Shown here: one piece after another, positions 1-4,392 of the stretch
How the letters are laid out: every line of letters starts with the position of its first letter
How positions within the stretch are numbered: position 1 is the first letter of the stretch
Assembly (NCBI GenBank): GCA_017382615.1
Contig: JAFNZX010000322.1
Location: forward strand, 1-9,185
Length of the DNA: 9,185 nt
Direction of reading: 5' to 3'
Source: Clostridia bacterium
GTDB taxonomy: Bacteria; Bacillota; Clostridia; Oscillospirales; CAG-272
The notes under the pieces: generated by a model
Seen by the model: the letters and a program-made list of their open reading frames with translations, nothing else
The model's database searches: none
Told to the model about the DNA's origin: nothing
Made by a program: the position numbers and the translations under genes

Positions 1-224
1 ACCTCAACAAGACCGCCCTGTATTTCGGGATACTGCTCCTGAAAATTGCGCACTGCTGCAAAAGCACCCACAAACAGCGCAACAATCAACAATGTGCTGA
101 TTATAGCGGCAATCGCAAGCACGCGCAGCCCGATCTTACGGCGCACGTTGACGCGCACGTCGGAGCGAGCCAACAACTCACAATCCGCTTCACCCATGAG
201 TTCAAAAAGTTGTAATTCGGTCAT
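1..224 (-). CDS. Probable membrane anti-sigma factor, N-terminal part (runs off left edge)
   Basis: Only the first 74 residues are inside the window. The protein begins MTELQLFELMGEAD, has a charged, Arg-rich stretch (about residues 20-34), then a single hydrophobic segment (about 35-57) and an extracytoplasmic start (NFQEQYPEIQ). This is a cytoplasmic N-terminus plus one transmembrane helix. The start is fixed by its context: the ATG overlaps the stop of the sigma factor gene as ATGA, and a strong AGGAGGGG lies 8 nt upstream inside the sigma coding region, so the two are probably translationally coupled. Membrane proteins of this design just after an ECF sigma gene in clostridia are usually its anti-sigma factor, holding the sigma at the membrane until a signal arrives. 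I see no zinc-finger (ZAS) HxxxCxxC motif in the visible part. The role therefore rests on position and topology, and an unrelated membrane protein of the sigma regulon is possible. Confidence 0.6.
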   Translation of the reverse strand, partial: MTELQLFELMGEADCELLARSDVRVNVRRKIGLRVLAIAAIISTLLIVALFVGAFAAVRNFQEQYPEIQGGLVE

Positions 225-778
225 AGGTAAATCCCCTCCTCTTTCAGATAATCTTTGAGTTTTTGTCTTGTACGAGAAAGAATTTTGAGCACGTTATCCT
301 GCTTTATGCCGTAACGCTTGGCAATTTCCTGCGCCGATTCTGCGTAAAAGTAGCGGCGCAGAAACACGTTGCAATCGCGCTCGGGCAAGCTATACAGAAA
401 GGCATTGAACACGCGCGCAAACTCCTGCTTATCCATTTGCGCCTGCACCTCGGTATCGGGCGAGGCAATGTCACCAAGCTCTGCAATCGCCTCCACCGTA
501 TGCCCGCCGCGCTTTTGGCGGTGCTGCGCTTTATAGCGATTGATGGCAAAATTGCGCGTGATCCTGCCAAGATAGGTGCGCAGAATAGGCGGATTGGCAG
601 GTGGCATCGAGTTCCATGCGCAAAGCCAGGTATCGTTGACACATTCCTCGCTGTCCTGCATATTGTGCAGAATATTCTGCGCGATGCTGGTGCAATACGC
701 GCCGTATTTGGCATTCGTCTGTACGATTGCCTGCTCGTTTCTCTGATAGTACAGTTCGATGATCAATTGATCTTGCAT
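221..778 (-). CDS. ECF-type RNA polymerase sigma factor (sigma-70 family)
   Basis: This 185-residue protein has the size and order of an ECF sigma factor. The sigma-2 domain covers about residues 8-86, with the region 2.2-like core DSEECVNDTWLCAW (42-55), where core RNA polymerase docks. The region 2.3/2.4-like helix around TYLGRITRNFAINRYKA (68-84) would melt and read the -10. An acidic linker (95-118) leads to sigma-4 (about 120-180), whose helix-turn-helix (AQEIAKRYGIKQDNVLKILSR) reads the -35. The start at 778 is supported by AAAGGAG 8 nt upstream. The stop overlaps the ATG of the next gene, a putative membrane anti-sigma factor, which suggests a sigma/anti-sigma module with autoregulation. 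The inducing signal and regulon cannot be told from sequence. Confidence in the family is high; I do not assign a named sigma. Confidence 0.93.
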   Translation of the reverse strand: MQDQLIIELYYQRNEQAIVQTNAKYGAYCTSIAQNILHNMQDSEECVNDTWLCAWNSMPPANPPILRTYLGRITRNFAINRYKAQHRQKRGGHTVEAIAELGDIASPDTEVQAQMDKQEFARVFNAFLYSLPERDCNVFLRRYFYAESAQEIAKRYGIKQDNVLKILSRTRQKLKDYLKEEGIYL

Positions 779-807
779 GTCCGGGCTCCTTTCATTGTCT
801 CTCTGCC

Positions 808-851
808 TTATAAAACAACTTTTCTTTCCGATCCTGACAGATTTTTGAAAA
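808..851 (-). promoter_or_regulatory. Putative ECF-type (autoregulated) promoter of the sigma operon
   Basis: Reading the minus strand toward the sigma gene, an A/T-tract (TTTCAAAAAT) is followed by TGTCAGGATCGG at about 829-840, then by the AT-rich GTTGTTTTATAAGG near 807-820. An A-tract before a TGTCAnnnT-like -35 block resembles what I recall upstream of clostridial ECF sigma genes. There is no good TTGACA/TATAAT pair, which favours an ECF promoter read by the sigma itself. The -10 assignment is uncertain. Confidence 0.35.
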
Positions 852-867
852 ATTCTTAAAATTTTAT

Positions 868-895
868 CCCGCCAACGGCAAAAGCCGTTGGCGGG
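868..895 (-). terminator. Perfect 12-bp hairpin, probable terminator of the phosphoesterase/nicotinamidase transcript
   Basis: CCCGCCAACGGC and GCCGTTGGCGGG are exact reverse complements around an AAAA loop. On the minus strand the stem is followed by ATAAAATTTTAAG, which is AT-rich but not a clean U-run; on the plus strand it is followed by TGTATTTTG. The only upstream transcription unit is on the minus strand, so it most likely ends that transcript just before the sigma promoter. Direction is inferred. Confidence 0.65.
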
Positions 896-942
896 TGTAT
901 TTTGTATGCGTAGTTTTACGGAACATGCGCTCGGGGATCTTT

Positions 943-1096
943 GTAGGGGCGATCATTGATCGTCCCGCTGAGCAGTTTGGAATTGTATCCCTGAGCGGGT
1001 TTCCAAACGATTTTACTTGGGACGACCAATGGTCGCCCCTACATTCAATCCGAAACAATCCCGTTGATGCGCGGGCGAATCGTGATTCGCCCCTAC
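943..1096. repeat. Intergenic palindromic repeat element: three related GTAGGGGCG... hairpins
   Basis: Three related short palindromes lie in 154 bp. Copy 1 (943-966) starts GTAGGGGCGATCATTG. Copy 2 (1019-1042) is the same 24-mer in inverted orientation with two compensating changes (GATC...GATC becomes GACC...GGTC). Copy 3 (1071-1096, inverted) has an exact 9-bp arm, GGGCGAATC-GT-GATTCGCCC, followed by CTAC. Between copies 1 and 2, CCCGCT (964-969) pairs with AGCGGG (994-999) and GTTTGG (975-980) with CCAAAC (1003-1008). The element contains no coding potential and ends 13 nt from the nicotinamidase stop. It resembles a non-autonomous repeat (MITE- or REP-like) of the kind I recall from many clostridial genomes, though the family name is not known to me. 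Confidence 0.8.
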
Positions 1097-1109
1097 GGAG
1101 CGTATGCTA

Positions 1110-1616
1110 TTACACGATCTCAACCTGACACATTTTCATGGCGTCAAGTGCGTTCTGATGGCTCTCGGGGGTCACGCCTGCGCAAGCGTTTGCCACCACG
1201 AAAAGCGGAATTTCGGGGTAATATGCCTTGATCAGCAATGCGTTGGAAATGACACAAATGTCGGTGCACAGACCGCAGAGCGTGATGCTCTCAATGCCCT
1301 GCTTATCGGCAAGCAGCGCGATCAGCTCCTTTGATCCAAAGGTCAGCTTGTCGATGGGCTCGGTTGTGCGCAGCGCGTCCAGCGCGGGTACGATCTGCCA
1401 GCCCTCGGTATCCTTGATGCAATGCGGCACGGGCAATTTCTTGCCCTCCTCGGTGCTCATGTAGTTTTCAAAATGCGTGTCGCGGGTGAAGTACACCTCA
1501 CCGTCAAAGCCCTCGATCAGCGCCTTGACCGCGGGCACGATAGCGACAGCCTCGGCAGAGCCGAGCGCTCCGTCCACAAAATCCTTTTGCATATCGACAA
1601 CAATCAAAACTTTCAT
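1110..1616 (-). CDS. Nicotinamidase-like cysteine hydrolase (isochorismatase fold)
   Basis: This 168-residue protein has the isochorismatase/nicotinamidase fold. A catalytic triad can be placed: Asp8 in VVDMQKDF, Lys90 in IDKLTFGS and nucleophile Cys121 in GLCTDICV. Metal-binding residues typical of nicotinamidases are also present: Asp46 and His48 in TRDTHFEN, and His65 in VPHCIKDTEGW. Glu56 or Glu57 may supply the fourth ligand, as in the streptococcal enzyme. Nicotinamidase (PncA) converts nicotinamide to nicotinate and ammonia in NAD salvage; that reaction is the best guess. Family members also hydrolyse other amides, so I give no symbol. AAAGGAG precedes the ATG and overlaps the stop of the phosphoesterase (TAAAGGAG), and the gap is only 12 nt, so the two are co-transcribed and probably coupled. 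It is the last gene of the unit, followed by a repeat element and a hairpin. Confidence 0.88.
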   Translation of the reverse strand: MKVLIVVDMQKDFVDGALGSAEAVAIVPAVKALIEGFDGEVYFTRDTHFENYMSTEEGKKLPVPHCIKDTEGWQIVPALDALRTTEPIDKLTFGSKELIALLADKQGIESITLCGLCTDICVISNALLIKAYYPEIPLFVVANACAGVTPESHQNALDAMKMCQVEIV

Positions 1617-1628
1617 GATATTTCTCCT

Positions 1629-2384
1629 TTAATTGATTTGAATACAAACGACCTCGCGCGGATTGAACAAGCGCGGAACGATGCCGCCCGTGTTTGCCGT
1701 GCCGCGAGAAATGATCAGTCTGCCCTCGTGCATCCCCGCCGTATATTTTGGGAAAATGCCTTGATCGGGCGCGAAGATGCCTCTGCCGAAAATGCGCCAT
1801 TGACCGCCATGCGCATGCCCCGACAGCACAAGGTCCACGTCCTTATCGCGCAGACATTTGGCGTAATACTCGGGATGGTGGCAAAGCAATATCCTATAGC
1901 CGTCATGGGCAAAAAACGCGTCCAGGGCATCCGTGTCGGGCAAGCCGCTCGCGTTGAGCAGCCCCGTGCCAAGTCCGCCTATGGCAATCCCCTGCCACTC
2001 TGTATGGGTATTATGCAAAAAGCATGCGCCGCTCTGCTTGATCCTCGCCATATTCTCGGGCGTGATGCGCACCTGATCGGGCGCAGGCGGATATTTGCGC
2101 AGATGCCTGTGGCTTGCGCCTACCTCATGGTTTCCCGGTGCGTAAAACGTGGGCGCGATCTTGCAAAGTGCCTCCAGCGCGGTAAAGCCCGATGCATTTT
2201 TCTCGTCCATTGTGCCGTCCAGTGCTTCAATCAGGTCTCCCGCGATGCAGATAAGATCGGGAGAGATACGCGTCACGGCATCAAGCATTCCGTCAAAGGG
2301 GCGGTTGTGCAGGTCTGCCACAAGAGCTACGCGCAGCGAGCGCGGTAGCTTGGGGGTATTCAATTTGTACGTCGTGATCCTCAT
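1629..2384 (-). CDS. Calcineurin-like metallophosphoesterase (YkuE/YaeI-like)
   Basis: This 251-residue protein carries the full metal-site set of calcineurin-like phosphoesterases, in order: DLH (Asp24, His26), GD (Asp50), GNHE (Asn85, His86), the HH of LLCHHPEYY (His169/170), and GHAHGGQ (His190, His192). The C-terminal GHxHGGQ followed by an aromatic/Gly-rich segment (IFGRGIFAPDQG) is typical of the YkuE/YaeI group. Those proteins hydrolyse phosphoesters, and some members are reported to cut UDP-diacylglucosamine or related lipid precursors; the substrate here is unknown. There is no signal peptide or membrane segment, so it is probably cytoplasmic. I chose the start at 2384 over an in-frame ATG at 2441: AAAGGAG sits 7 nt before it, and the longer form would begin upstream of its own promoter. 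It is the first gene of a two-gene operon with the nicotinamidase-like gene. Confidence 0.92.
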   Translation of the reverse strand: MRITTYKLNTPKLPRSLRVALVADLHNRPFDGMLDAVTRISPDLICIAGDLIEALDGTMDEKNASGFTALEALCKIAPTFYAPGNHEVGASHRHLRKYPPAPDQVRITPENMARIKQSGACFLHNTHTEWQGIAIGGLGTGLLNASGLPDTDALDAFFAHDGYRILLCHHPEYYAKCLRDKDVDLVLSGHAHGGQWRIFGRGIFAPDQGIFPKYTAGMHEGRLIISRGTANTGGIVPRLFNPREVVCIQIN

Positions 2385-2412
2385 ACCGTGCTCCTTTGCA
2401 TTTATTTTTATT

Positions 2413-2441
2413 ATTATAGCGCATTTTTTCCCGAATGTCAA
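2413..2441 (-). promoter_or_regulatory. Consensus sigma-A promoter for the phosphoesterase operon
   Basis: On the minus strand TTGACA (2436-2441) and TATAAT (2413-2418) are exact consensus hexamers with a 17-nt spacer. Transcription should begin near 2406, giving a leader of about 20 nt before the ATG at 2384. Confidence 0.9.
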
Positions 2442-2449
2442 GATTTTGC

Positions 2450-2478
2450 TTGACGCGTGCGTGCGGATTTGCTATAAT
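2450..2478 (+). promoter_or_regulatory. Near-consensus sigma-A promoter for the phosphopantetheinyl transferase
   Basis: TTGACG (2450-2455) and TATAAT (2473-2478) are separated by 17 nt. The expected start is near 2485, about 20 nt before the ATG, with GGGAGGT at 2494-2500 as ribosome binding site. Its -35 lies only 8 bp from the -35 of the leftward promoter. Confidence 0.9.
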
Positions 2479-2505
2479 ATACGTATCAATCACGGGAGGT
2501 GCGGC

Positions 2506-3126
2506 ATGACGTACGAGCTTTGCAATATTGGCGATTATACCGAAGCGCAATACGGTGCTATGTACCGCGCCGCTGCGCCCGAAAGGCAGGCGCGTGCGAA
2601 CAAGTTCAAGCATGAGGACGACCGCAAACGCTGTCTGTGTGCCGATATGCTGGCAAGAAAAATGCTTGCTAAGGCAGCGAACGTTGCACCCGAGGAGGTT
2701 GCGTTTACCTATGGCGACAAGGGCAAGCCGCATGCCAACCTTCCCCTGCACTTCAACGTCAGCCATGCGGGAGAATTTGTGCTTTGTGCCGTTGCGGACG
2801 CACCGATCGGGGTGGATATCGAGCAGATCAAGCCCTTCCGCGCAGGCATGGTGGCGCGGTATTTCACCGTTGCCGAGGCGGCGTATATTTGGGGCAACAA
2901 TCCCTCACCCGAGGGCAACGTAACCGATCCGGACACCTGCGCGCGGTTTTATCGCGTGTGGACGGCAAAGGAGGCGTACGTCAAAATGACGGGCACGGGG
3001 ATTTCCACCGATTTGACCGCTGTGTGCTACGACCCCGTTGCACAAACCGTGTGCGGCATCACATTGATCACGCCCGACGCCCCCGATGGGTACGTCATAA
3101 GCATCATAAAAAGCGACCTTGCGTAA
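2506..3126 (+). CDS. 4'-phosphopantetheinyl transferase, Sfp/Gsp type
   Basis: This 206-residue enzyme transfers the phosphopantetheine arm of CoA to a serine of acyl or peptidyl carrier proteins. Its motifs are the NVSHAG block (84-89, CoA-binding His87), GVDIE (102-106, Mg-binding Asp104 and Glu106) and WTAKEAYVK (152-160, Glu156 and Lys160 of the WxxKEAxxK signature). The length fits the two-lobe Sfp type rather than the ~120-residue AcpS. The start at 2506 is set by GGGAGGT 5 nt upstream and the promoter at 2450-2478; the frame stays open further upstream, but that stretch lies over the divergent phosphoesterase gene. No NRPS, PKS or carrier-protein gene is nearby, so the client is unknown; it may serve fatty-acid synthesis or a cluster elsewhere. 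A terminator overlaps its last codons, so it is a single-gene unit. Confidence 0.93.
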   Translation: MTYELCNIGDYTEAQYGAMYRAAAPERQARANKFKHEDDRKRCLCADMLARKMLAKAANVAPEEVAFTYGDKGKPHANLPLHFNVSHAGEFVLCAVADAPIGVDIEQIKPFRAGMVARYFTVAEAAYIWGNNPSPEGNVTDPDTCARFYRVWTAKEAYVKMTGTGISTDLTAVCYDPVAQTVCGITLITPDAPDGYVISIIKSDLA

Positions 3127-3140
3127 AGGCCGCTTTTTTT
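3110..3140 (+). terminator. Rho-independent terminator overlapping the end of the phosphopantetheinyl transferase gene
   Basis: AAAGCGACC (3110-3118) pairs with GGCCGCTTT (3128-3136), with one A-C mismatch, and the stem runs into an unbroken run of seven T (3134-3140). The stop codon lies in the loop. Confidence 0.8.
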
Positions 3141-3146
3141 CTATAT

Positions 3147-3176
3147 TTGCATAAACGCTGCAAAAGCTGTCATAAT
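3147..3176 (+). promoter_or_regulatory. Possible promoter of the alpha/beta hydrolase
   Basis: TTGCAT (3147-3152) and CATAAT (3171-3176) with an 18-nt spacer lie directly after the preceding terminator and about 30 nt before the hydrolase ATG. Both hexamers deviate from consensus. Position makes a promoter here likely, since the gene needs one between 3140 and 3207. Confidence 0.45.
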
Positions 3177-3206
3177 AGGAGTACTACGTATTTCAAGGGA
3201 GATTTT

Positions 3207-4304
3207 ATGAGCGTTTTAGGTGTTACCGCCACGGCGTTGGCTCTTCCCTGCGCTTTTGCGCTAACGCGCGGCAGGCAGATCTGGCGGCACAGCATTGTAT
3301 CGAAGCACGGTATTGAGGAATGCAGCTACGTGCGCTTAGGCGGCATCAGACAATATATTCAGATCCGCGGGCAGGACGTGCGCAATCCCATTATTCTGTT
3401 TTTGCACGGCGGTCCGGGCAATCCCACCTCTTGCCTTTCCTACCACTACCAAAAGGGACTGGAGCAGGATTACACTCTGGTCAACTGGGATCAGCGCGGC
3501 TGCGGCCGCACCTTTTATGCCAGCCGCGGCAAGGATGCCCCCGTTTCCTGCGAGCAGATCCTTTGCGACCTGGACGAGCTGATTTGCTATCTCTGCGCTC
3601 GCTTTGGCAAGCAAAAAATCATTCTGCTGGGCTATTCCTGGGGCACGGTACCGGGTGTACTGTACGCCAAATCCCACCCCCGGCGGCTGCATTGCTATCT
3701 CTCGGTCTGCCAATGCGTGCATATTTTGTCGGGGGCAGTCTATGCTGCTGCGCAAGCGGCTGCCAAAGCGCGTCTTGCAGGGGAGGTCGCACGTGCAGAG
3801 CGGCTGGAGGAGCAGATCAAGGACTTTTGTGCGCGAAAGGAGCATTTCTCCAAAAGCGGATTTTTGGCGTACTCTCATCTGCGCGATGCAACGTGCGCGT
3901 ATCAAAAAAACGCAACCTGCAAATCCATGGCGGCATATATAGGCACGGGGCTGCTCTCACCCGACAGTGACCTGTCGGATCTGCGCTGGAAGCTGCGGCA
4001 GATGCTGCTGCCACACGCCTATTTTGCGCACGAAGAACCGCTCATTTCCTATCTTGGTATGGACTTTGACCTGCGCCGTCTGCCGCCCTCCTTTGACACG
4101 CCCGTCTACTTTTTGACAGCGGATGACGACCGCATCTGCCCCGCCGATCTGATTGATGAATATTATCACAAGATCAACGCCCCCGACAAGCGTATATTAC
4201 GCATCCCGGGCGGGGCGCATACGGTATTTTTTGATCAACCGGAGGTGTTTTGCAATAGCGTCAAGACGCTATTGCAAAGTGATATTGCGACTGCGTCGCA
4301 GTGA
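3207..4304 (+). CDS. Alpha/beta hydrolase, prolyl-aminopeptidase-like (peptidase S33 type), possibly membrane-anchored
   Basis: This 365-residue protein has the S33 signature: HGGPG (67-71, oxyanion hole), WDQRGCGRT (94-102), the nucleophile elbow GYSWG with Ser144, an acid in LTADDDR (Asp306 or Asp307) and His338 in GGAHTVFF. A helical, Ala/Cys-rich lid region (about 165-275) separates the halves. Such enzymes release N-terminal proline from peptides or hydrolyse other small esters and amides; the substrate is not readable here. Residues 3-19 are hydrophobic (VLGVTATALALPCAFAL), with no preceding positive charge and no proper lipobox, which suggests an N-terminal membrane anchor. AAGGGAG 5 nt before 3207 fixes the start. 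The last eight residues (SDIATASQ) and the stop codon are encoded by the first unit of the AGTGATATT repeat array, so the natural C-terminus has probably been replaced or extended by the repeat. Confidence 0.9.
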   Translation: MSVLGVTATALALPCAFALTRGRQIWRHSIVSKHGIEECSYVRLGGIRQYIQIRGQDVRNPIILFLHGGPGNPTSCLSYHYQKGLEQDYTLVNWDQRGCGRTFYASRGKDAPVSCEQILCDLDELICYLCARFGKQKIILLGYSWGTVPGVLYAKSHPRRLHCYLSVCQCVHILSGAVYAAAQAAAKARLAGEVARAERLEEQIKDFCARKEHFSKSGFLAYSHLRDATCAYQKNATCKSMAAYIGTGLLSPDSDLSDLRWKLRQMLLPHAYFAHEEPLISYLGMDFDLRRLPPSFDTPVYFLTADDDRICPADLIDEYYHKINAPDKRILRIPGGAHTVFFDQPEVFCNSVKTLLQSDIATASQ

Positions 4305-4351
4305 TATTCCGCTCAGGCGGAGTGATATTGTTACTGCGCAACAGTGATATT
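4249..4351. repeat. Tandem hairpin array separated by AGTGATATT
   Basis: Exact AGTGATATT copies begin at 4278, 4300, 4321 and 4343 (spacing 22, 21, 22 bp). Between them lie short inverted repeats with different sequences: GCGAC-TGC-GTCGC, then TCCGC-TCAG-GCGGA, then a weaker TGTT...AACA. Upstream, a 14-bp perfect inverted repeat (4249-4262 with 4265-4278) forms the first hairpin, and a degenerate copy (AGCGATATC, 4362-4370) sits at the loop of the terminator downstream. The spacer is constant and the stems vary, so this is not simple slippage of one unit. I recall similar arrays between clostridial genes, but cannot name the family from sequence alone. Confidence 0.85.
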
Positions 4352-4390
4352 TTAAGCCCAAAGCGATATCCGCTTTGGGCTTAAAATTGT
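4349..4390 (+). terminator. Strong 17-bp terminator hairpin between convergent genes
   Basis: A perfect stem (4349-4365 with 4371-4387) with a 5-nt loop ATATC and core AAGCCCAAAGCG lies between the convergent hydrolase and CotH genes. On the plus strand it continues into TTGTTTTTAG. On the minus strand the downstream bases are ATCACTG, so a U-run is provided only by the AT-rich foot of the stem. It probably ends the hydrolase transcript and may also work on the CotH transcript. Confidence 0.85.
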
Positions 4391-4392
4391 TT

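Noticed and set aside
263..859. A 198-codon frame on the plus strand over the sigma gene
   Set aside because: It is the complement of a convincing ECF sigma factor, has no ribosome binding site and shows no recognisable domain.
943..1096. Complete insertion sequence
   Set aside because: The 154-bp element has no transposase frame and no clear target duplication; at most it is a non-autonomous repeat.
1422..2348. A 308-codon plus-strand frame across the nicotinamidase and phosphoesterase genes
   Set aside because: It lies opposite two genes with intact catalytic motifs and clear ribosome binding sites, so it is a shadow.
2149..2505. N-terminal extension of the phosphopantetheinyl transferase
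   Set aside because: The frame is open but covers the divergent gene and both promoters; the promoter and GGGAGGT place the start at 2506.
2784..3206. N-terminal extension of the alpha/beta hydrolase overlapping the phosphopantetheinyl transferase gene
   Set aside because: It would run out of frame through a well-supported gene and its terminator; AAGGGAG and the hydrophobic N-terminus place the start at 3207.
4278..4370. AGTGATATT array as a CRISPR
   Set aside because: The repeats are only 9 bp, the intervals 12-13 bp and self-complementary, and there are no cas genes.
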